Positions 35,941 to 45,116 of a stretch of DNA of 64,000 bases are shown here, one piece after another (position 1 is the first letter of the stretch; each line of letters starts with the position of its first letter). The position numbers and the translations under genes were made by a program. Source of the DNA: Chitinispirillum alkaliphilum (GTDB taxonomy: Bacteria; Fibrobacterota; Chitinivibrionia; Chitinivibrionales; Chitinispirillaceae); contig LDWW01000006.1 in assembly GCA_001045525.1 (NCBI GenBank), positions 80,030-144,029 on the forward strand, written 5' to 3'. A model generated the notes under the pieces. That model was not told the DNA's origin, ran no database searches, and worked only from the letters and a program-made list of their open reading frames with translations.

Positions 35941-36733
35941 AATCTCATGAATCTCCACTGTCCATACAAGCCCTGGGGCATGTATGGACAGTGGATTTTG
36001 GTTATGGCAAATGGCAGAGCGGTGAAAATGCAAAACCATTCAGGAAGCATGGCTTTTTTACTTATAGTAAAGATGATTCAGCAAACAGGTACAGCTTTTA
36101 TAATGTATTATCCCGAAGCCATTGTGTTCCATTGACTGATAAAAAAAAACCAGCTGGTATATTCCTGGGAAAATGTCGTTTTGTTCCAAAGTAATCCTCA
36201 AACTGCACTAACGGTAATTGACATGACAAATGCCTACCCCGACGCAACCCGAATGCAAAGAGGGCTTGCAATGTTGGAGGGCAGGATGAGTATGAACTAA
36301 AAGGTACTCATGATCTTGGGGGATGTCAGTCGATGCTACTATAGAGATTGCCGAGGATGGAAGAATGGCGATTATGGGAAATGACGGCAAACATCTTACC
36401 CTGAAAATTCTTTCATGTGCAGATGCAATAGGAAGAGTCTAAAAAAGCGATTCAGGAACTTCATGGGCCAGCAAATTCTTAAATCATACTCCGGGCTGGA
36501 TACGGGACTTCTGCCCTCCATGCCCTGAGTGTGGTGGCCCCTGTGCAATGGTTGTACAGGAGCCTTCTTAAGCAATTGCTGAACAGACCGTTTCTCCTGA
36601 GGATAACCCCATTCTTCTTTTTTTTAGGAATTATATGATAGATGCAGCAATCGGAGCAGCACATACATATTCTGAACCGATTCCGCCGGTGGCGGGATGG
36701 TCCCAGATTATCTTGCCTGCCCCAGATTAATTA
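35941..36733 (+). pseudogene. Degraded coding sequence, unidentified
   Basis: Short plus-strand frames read like protein (GMYGQWILVMANGRAV; DFGYGKWQSGENAKPFRK; EDGRMAIMGNDGKHLTLKIL) but are broken by many stops, with no start or full domain. A 14-bp hairpin lies at 35954-35995. Probably one or two long-dead secreted-protein genes. Confidence 0.3.
35954..35995. repeat. 14-bp inverted repeat
   Basis: TCCACTGTCCATAC (35954-35967) pairs exactly with GTATGGACAGTGGA (35982-35995) across a 14-nt loop. Confidence 0.7.
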
Positions 36734-37231
36734 TCAGGCATGGTCCTGATGAAACGAACGCAGCATCCAAGCCATCTTTTCGTGCACTTCCATGAGCCCA
36801 GTGAGAAAATCACTTGTACCCATATCGTCGAAACGCTCCTCGCAATCTCTGAGATCCTTTCGGAGGTTACGGATAATGCTCTCATGGTCTGCGGTCAGAT
36901 TCGCGATCATGGTCATCGCACCTGGATATGAGCCGGGGGCTTCGGAAAGAGTGGTATGTTCCCGGTACTCCTCCATAGTACCAAGAGCAGGAGCACCCAA
37001 AGAGCGAGTGCGCTCAGCGATATTGTCGATCTGTTCGGCCAGTGCTTCGTACTGCTCTTCCAGTAATTTATGGAGCGAATGGAAATGCGAACCGACCACA
37101 TTCCAATGATAGTTACGCGTTTTGGTATAGAGAATCTGCTCGTCGGAGATTAGACGGGATAAAATTTCGACGACCCCTTCCCTTTTGTTCTGTTCAATCC
37201 CAATGTTAATATTTTGTGAATCTGCTGCCAT
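36734..37231 (-). CDS. dps: Dps-family ferritin-like DNA-protection protein
   Basis: 165 residues, the normal Dps length. The ferroxidase signature is present: TKTRNYHWNVVGSHFHSLHK with the metal-binding His residues, then LLEEQYEALAEQIDNIAERTRSLG with the Asp/Glu partners. LTADHESIIRNLRKDL and MAWMLRSFH complete the four-helix bundle. Dps dodecamers oxidise and store iron and shield DNA from peroxide. No OxyR/PerR-type site was identified. It appears monocistronic. Confidence 0.92.
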   Translation of the reverse strand: MAADSQNINIGIEQNKREGVVEILSRLISDEQILYTKTRNYHWNVVGSHFHSLHKLLEEQYEALAEQIDNIAERTRSLGAPALGTMEEYREHTTLSEAPGSYPGAMTMIANLTADHESIIRNLRKDLRDCEERFDDMGTSDFLTGLMEVHEKMAWMLRSFHQDHA

Positions 37232-37358
37232 GCTTCCTCCCCAAGGTTATGATGCGTTTTGACCGGCTGGTTCTTCAGAAGCATTTCCTCCGAAGATATT
37301 AGGCCGGATGTTAGAAAACGAAGTACGACAAAGCGAAACGCAAACCTAATGCCATTAC

Positions 37359-37740
37359 ATGCAGGACAATGTCAGAACCGAACGAAACCGCCTGATCGCC
37401 GCCGCAAGAATCGCGGTAAAAAGGGATCCAAACCTGCGCAGTATTCTAAGGGAGATCTCTGAGGGTAATTCCAATATGGACAGCATTCAGGATATCCTCT
37501 CCCTCTCAAAACTGCTTCTGAATGTGTTGGATACGGTTTCCGGTATCGCAGTCGGTGGGGTTAAAATCGATGAAGAACACCTGAACAGAAAAAGAGAGTG
37601 GGCAGGCGAAATCAAACAGATTCTTAACAAAGCCGATGCGCTGAGAAATGTACGGCAGGAGGAGATTATCTACCGCAACAAGATAATTCTTCTGTGCCGC
37701 CAAGCTCAGGCTACTATCAACACCTGGCTTGATGCGGTCT
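37359..37740 (+). pseudogene. Truncated recent copy of the 42.3-kb helical gene family
   Basis: Nearly identical to bases 42603-42980 of the gene at 42261 (only a handful of substitutions), but it lacks the first third. It breaks at a T12 run (37739-37750) where the parent continues into TATTTTGATGATCC. Beyond the run, GCAATGCGGGAAAACCGG resembles the start of the 85-bp array that follows the parent, so an internal deletion joined gene to array. Not expected to be functional. Confidence 0.8.
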
Positions 37741-37800
37741 TTTTTTTTTTTGGGCACGCAATGCGGGAAAACCGGCGCTGTGGGCCGTTCCTGACTCTTT

Positions 37801-38445
37801 TTTCGTGCCTTTCTTTTTTAACCACGAAACACACGAAATACTCGAAAGGGGAATAAAAATCATTATATCCTCCTCTTATTTTCGTGCTTTTCGTGTATTT
37901 CGTGGTTTGAATCTTTTACCACAAAACACACGTTTCCAAGAGCATTGCCGTTCTATCTTCCTCTTTTGTTTCGTGCCTTTCTTTTTTTACCACGAAACAC
38001 ACGAAACACTCGAAAGGGAAATAAAAATCATTGTATCTCCCTCTTATTTTCGTGCCTTTCGTGTATTTCGTGGTTTAAATTTTTTACCACAAAACACACG
38101 TTTTCAAGAGCATTGCCATTCTATCTTCCTCTTTTATCGTGTATTTCTTTTTTTACCACGAAACACACGAAACACTCGAAAGGGAAATAAAAATCATTGT
38201 ATCTCCCTCTTATTTTCGTGCCTTTCGTGTATTTCGTGGTTTAAATTTTTTACCACAAAACACACGTTTTCAAGAGCATTGCCATTCTATCTTCCTCTTT
38301 TATCGTGTATTTCTTTTTTTACCACGAAACACACGAAATACTCGAAAGGGGAATAAAAATCATTAGGATCCTCCTCTTATTTTCGTGCTTTTCGTGTATT
38401 TCGTGGTTTGAATCTTTTACCACAAAACACACGTTTTCAAGATAC
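37801..38445. repeat. TTTCGTGG palindromic array, 166-bp units
   Basis: ACCACGAAACACACGAAA recurs at about 37821, 37989, 38155 and 38321 (spacing 166-168 bp). Each unit contains a second half-site CCACAAAACACACGTTTTC. The last unit runs into the argC fragment. Confidence 0.9.
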
Positions 38446-38818
38446 AGATATTGAAACCCGTTGCATAACATCCAGGTACACTTACCCTTTTTGAATTTCT
38501 GATTTTTTCCCGCTGCGCTTTGTTGAGTTCAGGGATTCCATACTCCCAATCAGGTGCAACGCGGTGAGCGGTACTGGGATCAAGAACGCGCACATTTTCA
38601 TTCTGGATTAAAGAAACGCTCTCCCTGGCAGCATCATCCGGAAGACAAAGAAAAACAATATCAACTGAATTGAGGATCTCTTTTTTAACATCAAGATCTT
38701 TTTTGTGTTCGATTGGGATTTCAACCAACTCGATATCTTCCCTGTTAATTAACCTACTATGAATTTTGAGACCTGTAGTACCATGTTGTCCATCTATGAA
38801 AACTTTGGTTTTGTTCAT
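38417..38818 (-). pseudogene. argC: N-acetyl-gamma-glutamyl-phosphate reductase fragment, 3' end replaced by repeat
   Basis: 133 residues against about 310 for the family. The NAD(P)-binding half is intact and resembles the short (type 2) ArgC: KVFIDGQHGTTGLKIHSRL, DIVFLCLPDDAARESVSLI, LDPSTAHRVAPDWEYGIPEL, ending at the catalytic-Cys motif VPGCYATGF. From there the frame runs into the TTTCGTGG array and stops (NICILKTCVLW). The catalytic/dimerisation domain is gone, so arginine synthesis would need another copy. Confidence 0.85.
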
Positions 38819-38958
38819 TTTGTTCCTCGTTTTTTTTATTTCTGCTACTCTTATCGCTGGGGGAGATGCTTGGGCGCAAAGATTAGGCGATGTGTCGTTT
38901 TAATGCATATAGCCTTGTTATCGGTTGAATTTTGGAGATTCTTCATTTACTTCCTTTT

Positions 38959-39037
38959 ATGTTAAGGTCAGACTTTGTGGCGATTCTGGAACCGCGAAGC
39001 GGTGTTAAATTTGTCCGACAGCAGCGAATTATTATGC
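38959..39037 (-). repeat. Integron attC-like site
   Basis: On the minus strand GCATAATAATTCGCTGC is followed by GTCGGACAAATTT, ACACCGCTTCGCGGT and a right end GACCTTAAC. This is the classic attC layout with a degraded right end. It contains the stop codon of the gene ending at 39032, as is normal for cassettes. Confidence 0.65.
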
Positions 39038-40243
39038 CTTTTTGCTTTGCTGAACTTTAAAAATTGTTGCATTAAACCCCATGTGGGCATGATTGCCCAA
39101 AAACCAGTTTTTTTGATCTTCACTTAGTTTGTCGTTTTTTGACTTAACTTCAACGAATCGGATCTCACAGTCATTATGGATCAATAAATCAGGCCATCCA
39201 CAAAAGTTTTTCCAATAATCCATCGACAAGTAATGAAGTACTTTCTTTAAATTTTCTAACCCAAGTACACGCATTACTTCTTTGGCTTTTGCAACATCAC
39301 TATCACGGTGCGCCCAAAGATACTGCCTAAGACCTGAACTATGACCAAGCCAATAATCGAATAACCATTCAAGATCATCTAATTTATCTATGTGCCGGCT
39401 TATTAACTCTCTTTGCCTTTCGTAGTACAATTTACTTCCGAAGTCATCTGGAAGGATTGTAGATATGCGGCCTTCCTCCGACCTATCGCTATCAAAATCA
39501 TTTCTGCTTCCAAACTGAACAAGACGCCCCTTTTCATCTCCAACATCTTGAATAACGAGAAACATGAAAACACCAAATAAGACGTGAAAGGGCACGCTCT
39601 CAACATGCATCACGCTAAATCCGAGGTTCTTAAAATAACGAGATGCAAATTCTTCTACAGTGACAATATCATTACCGTCTTGAATACCTACCTTTTTCCC
39701 TTCATTTTTTATGTGTTCAGCCTTAACAAGAATAACCTCAGTGTTCGTTTGAGATATAACTTCAGACTGAGATAGCTCGTTGTAATGATATTTAGGGGAA
39801 ATTTCATGAACCTTTTTGATTTTTTCAATAACCTGCTTTTCTATGAGTTTCCGCTCCTCCGGGAAACTAAACTCAGAGAAGCTATTCGGATTGATCTCTG
39901 GATGCGAATCATAAAATCTCCTGGTAGTCTCAAAGAATATTTCACGCCAGTAATACCTGACTATCTTTGAAGTTGCCCCATGCACAGGAGCTTTGGGGGC
40001 GGCTTCGGGTTTTTCTCCCCTGCATTCAGGACAAGTATTGTGTTGAAATCCAAGTGTGACGGCTACCTTTTCTCTGGAACCATACCAAGTACCAAAATGA
40101 AGCTGGTAGGGCAAGAACCGTTCCCCGTGCTCCTTATCACAGGAGCACATCATCACCTCTTTACAAAACTCACACTGGTATTTGCGAATCAAGTCGTATT
40201 GGTTTAAGCATTTTAGCGATGGGTGCGTGCATTTTTGGATCAT
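39032..40243 (-). CDS. VRR-NUC nuclease-domain protein with N-terminal zinc clusters
   Basis: 403 residues. The N-terminal 80 residues carry Cys pairs (CEFCKEVMMCSC near 24-35 and CPECRG near 73) likely to bind zinc. The middle is helical and unassigned. The C-terminus is a VRR-NUC domain of the PD-(D/E)XK superfamily: CGWPDLLIHNDCEIRFVEVKSKND near 350, then EDQKNWF. The acidic residues and Lys of the active site are present. VRR-NUC occurs in FAN1 and in phage and restriction-like nucleases. It lies in an attC-like gene cassette, which suggests acquisition; a defence role is only inferred. Confidence 0.78.
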   Translation of the reverse strand: MIQKCTHPSLKCLNQYDLIRKYQCEFCKEVMMCSCDKEHGERFLPYQLHFGTWYGSREKVAVTLGFQHNTCPECRGEKPEAAPKAPVHGATSKIVRYYWREIFFETTRRFYDSHPEINPNSFSEFSFPEERKLIEKQVIEKIKKVHEISPKYHYNELSQSEVISQTNTEVILVKAEHIKNEGKKVGIQDGNDIVTVEEFASRYFKNLGFSVMHVESVPFHVLFGVFMFLVIQDVGDEKGRLVQFGSRNDFDSDRSEEGRISTILPDDFGSKLYYERQRELISRHIDKLDDLEWLFDYWLGHSSGLRQYLWAHRDSDVAKAKEVMRVLGLENLKKVLHYLSMDYWKNFCGWPDLLIHNDCEIRFVEVKSKNDKLSEDQKNWFLGNHAHMGFNATIFKVQQSKKA

Positions 40244-40250
40244 AATTTAT

Positions 40251-40447
40251 GCATAACGCCTTGCTCTGCGGCAAAATTTAAAGGTAACGGAAAATTTGTC
40301 CATCTTTAGTTCTTTATCAAACGTCATTTGCCCTGAAATTTCCAGATAAATCAGTTTCACCGTCGGATATAGCCAGTGCGCTTCTCCTTTGCCCTAACGC
40401 GCTAATAAGCCAACGCGTTAGCGGTCGGCTAAATTGAGTTGTTATGG
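40251..40447 (-). repeat. Integron attC-like sites, one compact and one partial
   Basis: On the minus strand a 57-bp site starts CCATAACAACTC and ends GCGCGTTAGGGC (40391-40447). A second right end, GAGCAAGGCGTTATGC, lies directly before the VRR-NUC gene (40251-40266). The interval between may be a cassette remnant. Confidence 0.65.
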
Positions 40448-40984
40448 TTCTGGTTCAACCAAATTTTGAATCATCCGGTCATAGTTGCGTTCCCGTAACT
40501 TTAGTGTCAAAATAGATGTACAGAACAGAAAGAATATAAATCCGGCTACGGCAACAGAACCTTGACCAAAGACAAATATGGCTAGTGAGCCAAGCGCCAA
40601 CACACCAAAAAATCCTATAAAAATTCTTGTGATCCACTTATTGATGGACTTGAAAACGTCATTTCTGGCTATACCGGCATATCTAAATTCGCCTTCGCTA
40701 TATGACACCATTCCGGGCGTTTTCTTCAAAGCATAGATAATCTTGGAGCATTGATCGTTTTGAACAAGCTCCGTGATATCGGCGTAACTCATCCGGAGCC
40801 CGTGAATCAACCAGAATAGCTCAGTTACTGAATGAATGCTCTTCCGTGAAACGGCTTCTTCAAATTTTCCCACAAGGTCAGCTCGTAATTTCTTCGTTTG
40901 TCCAAGATTGTAGGATATGAGCATAACTGTCCCTAGTGAGGATATTAGTCCAAAGGCAAGTTTGGAGATTAGTTCTAGATCCAT
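40442..40984 (-). CDS. Cassette-borne membrane protein of unknown function
   Basis: 180 residues. An N-terminal helix (LISKLAFGLISSLGTVMLISY), a soluble central domain with MSYADITELVQNDQCSKIIY, and two closing membrane helices (IFIGFFGVLALGSLAIFVF and VAVAGFIFFLFCTSILTL). No family recognised. The stop codon lies in the attC-like site that follows, as in integron cassettes. Confidence 0.6.
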   Translation of the reverse strand: MDLELISKLAFGLISSLGTVMLISYNLGQTKKLRADLVGKFEEAVSRKSIHSVTELFWLIHGLRMSYADITELVQNDQCSKIIYALKKTPGMVSYSEGEFRYAGIARNDVFKSINKWITRIFIGFFGVLALGSLAIFVFGQGSVAVAGFIFFLFCTSILTLKLRERNYDRMIQNLVEPEP

Positions 40985-40998
40985 TCGTTACTCCTTTT

Positions 40999-41062
40999 GC
41001 ATAATGCCAAGCTAAGCGGTGCAATTGACAGGAGCATCCGCTTGAACGTCGCGTTAGGTGTG
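40999..41062 (-). repeat. Integron attC-like site
   Basis: On the minus strand: left end CACACCTAACGCGACG (matching RYYYAAC), TTCAAGCGGATGC, a short variable loop, GCACCGCTTAGCTTGG and right end GGCATTATGC. The arms AAGCGG / CCGCTT pair. It contains the stop codon of the upstream gene. Confidence 0.7.
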
Positions 41063-41626
41063 CTTTTTAGTGAATTCATTGTAGTAATAACCCTCTTTTG
41101 GCTCGTTACCCAGCGCTATATCCAGCATCAATTGTAAACTCCATATCGGTCCAAGGATTACTTTTTCCGGATCTATATTTTCTGGCACCATATCTGGATT
41201 AATTACCATTTCAAAATTAATTAACCACCATTTTTCAATTTCCCAAAAAAGGGCTATAAGCTCCTGAAATTTTTCAACATCTAAGTTTTTTTTGGCATCT
41301 GAGATAAAACTATGAAGCTCATGGGTTACTTCATTCCTGTGCTTTCGTATGGCATCAAATGTTTTAATATCTGTATCATCAATAGCCCCCATTTCCTTAA
41401 ACCAGAGCAATGATGAGTATAGAGGGCTTTTGGATCTTGACAGTACTTCTGACTTGTACTGGTCGTGATCAAAACCATCCGAAAAAAAAATCTCTGGTTT
41501 CTCAATGATACGATTCTTGAACATTTCGAAGGCTGTGATGAATAGCGAAATAGCAACCAAGTTTCCTCTCAAGGATTCTGGGTGTAAAAACTTCTCCCAA
41601 GATTTCTGCGACTCTTCCATTTTCAA
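41054..41626 (-). CDS. Cassette-borne cytosolic protein, possibly HEPN-like
   Basis: 190 residues, helical, soluble. IRKHRNEVTHELH near residue 95 contains an R-x4-H pattern typical of HEPN ribonuclease domains, but this alone is weak. Other conserved-looking parts are NLVAISLFITAFEMFKN near 21 and EIEKWWLINFEM near 145. A GTTAGGTGTGC element that matches the attC right end stands just before the start and another attC-like site follows, so this is a one-gene cassette. Function unknown. Confidence 0.6.
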   Translation of the reverse strand: MKMEESQKSWEKFLHPESLRGNLVAISLFITAFEMFKNRIIEKPEIFFSDGFDHDQYKSEVLSRSKSPLYSSLLWFKEMGAIDDTDIKTFDAIRKHRNEVTHELHSFISDAKKNLDVEKFQELIALFWEIEKWWLINFEMVINPDMVPENIDPEKVILGPIWSLQLMLDIALGNEPKEGYYYNEFTKKHT

Positions 41627-41627
41627 T

Positions 41628-41665
41628 GCACACCTAACAAAAGCAAAGCTTGCTCTTCATGACTA
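41628..41665 (-). repeat. attC-like right end at the head of the cassette array
   Basis: On the minus strand AGCTTTGCTTTTGTTAGGTG, where GTTAGGT matches the GTTRRRY core exactly, 10-15 nt before the first cassette gene. Confidence 0.5.
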
Positions 41666-41739
41666 CCTAATCTATGTTTCGTATTAATTGTTAATTTTTT
41701 ACTACTATTGCATTTAATCAAATCATCACTTTGTATATA

Positions 41740-42145
41740 TAGACTAAACCACACTCCACAACCCAATATCTTCTCGGACGGAATCTGAAAGCAGGCAAGC
41801 AATAAGAAGTTCTTCAGGCGGTACAGAATTCGGCCACTTTTAAAGGCTAAAAGACGAAATTGAAATTAAAAGTAATAAATGTTTCTATTCTCCATCAACA
41901 ACCACTGTAAAGGTATAATATACATTTAATAAGGTTATGACAATTGGAAAATTGATAAATATCCCATAATTCTATCTTTCCCTCCTCAGGTATTTACTCC
42001 CCCAGTGTCCAAAAAACATATTTACTAAAAGTATCCATTCTCTTTCCCGGTTATAAATTCACAAACATTTCAATTCTCAGAAGTACTTTTCAATTCGGGG
42101 AATTATCCCCTGTCTCAAATTCTCTCAGAAGTATTACAATTGCAA
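41740..42145. repeat. Dispersed repeat C, copy 3
   Basis: It matches copy 1 over most of its length, including the final AGTATTACAATTGCAA, and leads directly into the gene at 42261, so it may carry that gene's promoter. Confidence 0.75.
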
Positions 42146-42260
42146 ATTGCCGGCAGTTACGTACTACCGGCCTATTCAACAGGGTAGCGGTTTTTCTGCG
42201 TTTTCAGATTCAGAAAAAAACCTGCCTGAAACTTATAATCCTTTTTATGGAGGTTGTTTT

Positions 42261-43106
42261 ATGCCCGTTATGGATTTGCACGAAGATGTACAGGATATTA
42301 TTGAAGTGAGTGAAGAGGAGCTTCTTGATATGCCGGAGACTGCCGGTACTATCGAACAGAAGGTTGCAGAGATCAGGGGTAAAGTTGCTCAGCCGCACAT
42401 GCCGGTGACCATCTTTGTGGCTGAATTTGGTAAAGACCTGGCACACATGGAGCAGGACAGGGATGCATGGATTGCATGCGGATTCGACTGGGCAGACTTT
42501 GACTACTATAAGGAGCTGCACAAGGAGCTTTTCAGGGCAAACTCAAGTGTTGTGGTCAACAGAGAGAATGTTTCTTCTGCGGTACGGGAGTGGCAAAAAG
42601 AGCAGGACAATGTCAGAACCGAACGAAACCGCCTGATCGCCGCTGCAAGAATCGCGGTTAAAAGGGATCCAAACCTGCGCAGTATTCTAAGAGAGATCTC
42701 TGAGGGCAATTCCAATATGGACAGCATTCAGGATATCCTCTCCCTCTCAAAACTGCTTCTGAATGTGTTGGATACGGTTTCCGGTATCGCTGTCGGTGGG
42801 GTTAAAATCGATGAAGAACACCTGAACAGAAAAAGAGAGTGGGCAGGTGAAATCAAACAGATTCTGAACAAAGCCGATGCGCTGAGAAATGTACGGCAGG
42901 AGGAGATTGTCTATCGCAACAAGGTAATCATGCTGTGCCGCCAGGCTCAGGCTACTATCAACACGTGGCTTGATGCGGTCTATTTTGATGATCCGGATAA
43001 GAAGGCTAATTTTGCCAGTGATTATTTCAGACGATTACGCAACAATTCAAACAGATCCTCAAACAATCAGACTCCCGCAGAACAGCCGATGAATACTGAT
43101 CTGTAG
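42261..43106 (+). CDS. Unrecognised helical protein, intact member of a local gene family
   Basis: 281 residues from ATG 42261, which follows GGAGG at ideal spacing. The sequence is highly charged and almost wholly helical, without a signal peptide or membrane helix. Notable segments are LHEDVQDIIEVSEEEL at the start, CGFDWADFDYYKELHKELF near 75, a conserved core REISEGNSNMDSIQDILSLS, a mildly hydrophobic LLNVLDTVSGIAVGGVKID, and NTWLDAVYFDDPDKKANF near the end. Two broken copies of its 3' portion lie at 23.3 and 37.4 kb. The leader is repeat C and an 85-bp tandem array follows. No function can be named. Confidence 0.7.
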   Translation: MPVMDLHEDVQDIIEVSEEELLDMPETAGTIEQKVAEIRGKVAQPHMPVTIFVAEFGKDLAHMEQDRDAWIACGFDWADFDYYKELHKELFRANSSVVVNRENVSSAVREWQKEQDNVRTERNRLIAAARIAVKRDPNLRSILREISEGNSNMDSIQDILSLSKLLLNVLDTVSGIAVGGVKIDEEHLNRKREWAGEIKQILNKADALRNVRQEEIVYRNKVIMLCRQAQATINTWLDAVYFDDPDKKANFASDYFRRLRNNSNRSSNNQTPAEQPMNTDL

Positions 43107-43315
43107 GGGAAAAGAAGTGTATAGTGCCGGATGCCGGAGGCAGAGTGTTGGAGTAACACCTGAAATTTTTGGGTTCACTGCCGCCTTTGCCCCCCTTCCG
43201 GCCTCTTAATCTGTCCTGATGCGATTACACTGCAAGCTGTCCCCCTCCCCCTTTCCTTTTATCCCTCTTTTTATCAGCCTTTTGCTCTCTGATATGTGCA
43301 GTGGGCCAATTTGGT

Positions 43316-43790
43316 ACGCAATGGCGGGAAATCCGGCGCTGTGGGTGCCACTTTCGGTGCAGTGGAGGGTCGGTTTGCCTGCAGTGGGTACTGTTTTTCG
43401 CGCTGTGACAAGGAAATCCGGCGCTGTGGGTGTCACTTTCGGTGCAGTGGAGGGTCGGTTTGCCTGCAGTGGGCACTGTTTTTCGCGCTGTGACAAGGAT
43501 ATCCGGCGCTGTGGGTGCCACTTTAGGCGCTGTGGAGGGTCGGTTTGCCTGCAGTGGGTACTGTTTTTCGCGCGGTGTCAAGGAAATCCGGCGCTGTGGG
43601 TGCCACTTTCGGTGCAGTGGAGGGTCGGTTTGCCTGCAGTGGGTACTATTTTTCGCGCAGTGTCAATGAAATCCGGCGCTGTGGGTGCCACTTTAGGTGC
43701 AGTGGAGGGTCGGTTTACCTGCAGTGGGTACTGATTTTCGCGCTGTGACAAGGAAATCCGGCGCTGTGGGTGCAACTTTCGGTGCTGTGT
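43316..43790. repeat. 85-bp tandem repeat array
   Basis: The marker AAATCCGGCGCTGTGGGTG recurs at 43329, 43414, 43499, 43584, 43669 and 43754, exactly 85 bp apart, with few substitutions. As 85 is not a multiple of three, long frames through it are artefacts. Confidence 0.93.
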
Positions 43791-44360
43791 TCGTGAATCA
43801 TCAAATAACGAATGGCGCTTATTAGAATATTAATGTCGATTACCATCCTGGCGGTTTCACACTAGCTCAAGCCTACCAACTCGGTTATTTCCTGACTGAT
43901 TGTACCGATGGCCGACCCGGATTTCCTTTGAATCGCCGGGTGAATTCAACTCTTTTTTGTCAACCCCAAGAGTAGAATAAAGAACTCTTAACGAGCTTAT
44001 GATGGCGATTTTCTGATAGTAAAATCACGAAACCCACTTGTATGCTTTTAAACACACAAGTGCGCATAAAGCATACAACCTGCTCTTTTGCCTTTTTCAC
44101 CCATGCTTATAACCAATTTTTGTTACAATCGTGGGATAAAAAACATATTTCAAACGGATTGCGGCTATATGCTGATTTGCGGAACACTGTGGAGAAAAGC
44201 AGAACCATATAGCCGCTGTTGTATGGTATGCTTGGGAGACTTTTCAAAATTACTTCTACTTTTATACATGTGCGTCTTTTCTTCCTAATAAAAATTTGCC
44301 TATTTCTTTCAGCTGGAGCATAGGACGTGCGATAGCTGCCTTTTTTTCATTCCACAAAAG
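43791..44360. other. Non-coding stretch downstream of the BREX operon
   Basis: No gene, terminator or known RNA could be recognised between the 85-bp array and the last BREX gene. Confidence 0.35.
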
Positions 44361-45116
44361 CTATTTATCCCTCAATTTCAATAGTTCATCATCCAAACCG
44401 TAGCGGACGACATCGATGGTATTGCTCTGCTGAGAGATGTAGTCGCCAGTCAAAACAGGCAATTGAAACGGGAAGAATGCTGGGTTGTTTTTCAATAATC
44501 CAAGGGTGACTTTTCCTTCTTTATCGGCATACAGAGCAGCCTCGTATAAAAGTATTGTGAGGTTCGGTTCACTGATTTCCATCGGTTTGCATTGTTCATA
44601 GCAGCCCTTGATCTTGGAATCCTCTAGCACGCCCCATGCGACAAAAGAGCGGATTGTGTATCGGGCATTCCTGGCCACCGTTTCCCTGTCGCCGTACTGC
44701 TCTTTGAGGCGGGAGAACACTTGAGCCTGCGTTATCTGATCCTGCAAATTGAAAAGCCTACCTGTCTGTTTTGCGACATTGAACCAGAAGGGATACGATG
44801 CAGAGATCACCGCCCAGTGGTACGGAAGCCAGTTTTGAGGACTCTCATTCCGAATAAGTGCGAGAGCATAATCCCTGAAGGGAATTAAATCTTTGTCCGG
44901 CGCAAACCATGATGCGAGGATACTAATGGCCATGCCATACGTTTTTTTGCCTCGTTCGCCAGTACCGCCGCTTTGTTTCTGAATTGCTAAAAACTCGTCT
45001 AATTCAGCTCGAATCTCTTTTTCATTGAGACCGGCTAACATCATTTTGACGACATGATCCATCCAGTGTTTTTGAATGGTCTGCTTTATACCCAGTTTGT
45101 CGTGACGTTTGCTCAT
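44361..45116 (-). CDS. brxA: BREX type 3 small protein, BrxA position
   Basis: 251 residues, soluble and mostly helical. DKLGIKQTIQKHWMDHVVKMMLAGL at the start and GKVTLGLLKNNPAFFPFQLPV near the end are the most distinctive segments; AVISASYPFWFNVAK lies in the middle. The assignment rests mainly on position: the last gene after pglZ, overlapping it by 4 nt, as in BREX type 3. BrxA is a DNA-binding-like accessory protein in other types. Sequence-level similarity to DUF1819 could not be checked here. Confidence 0.65.
   Translation of the reverse strand: MSKRHDKLGIKQTIQKHWMDHVVKMMLAGLNEKEIRAELDEFLAIQKQSGGTGERGKKTYGMAISILASWFAPDKDLIPFRDYALALIRNESPQNWLPYHWAVISASYPFWFNVAKQTGRLFNLQDQITQAQVFSRLKEQYGDRETVARNARYTIRSFVAWGVLEDSKIKGCYEQCKPMEISEPNLTILLYEAALYADKEGKVTLGLLKNNPAFFPFQLPVLTGDYISQQSNTIDVVRYGLDDELLKLRDK

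Noticed and set aside
37805..38356. 183-codon open frame
   Set aside because: It lies wholly inside the 166-bp palindromic array.
34370..38445. CRISPR array
   Set aside because: Units are adjacent and nearly identical throughout, without unique spacers, and no cas gene is in the window.
43219..43734. 171-codon open frame over the 85-bp array
   Set aside because: The repeat period shifts the frame each unit and no start signal or domain exists.
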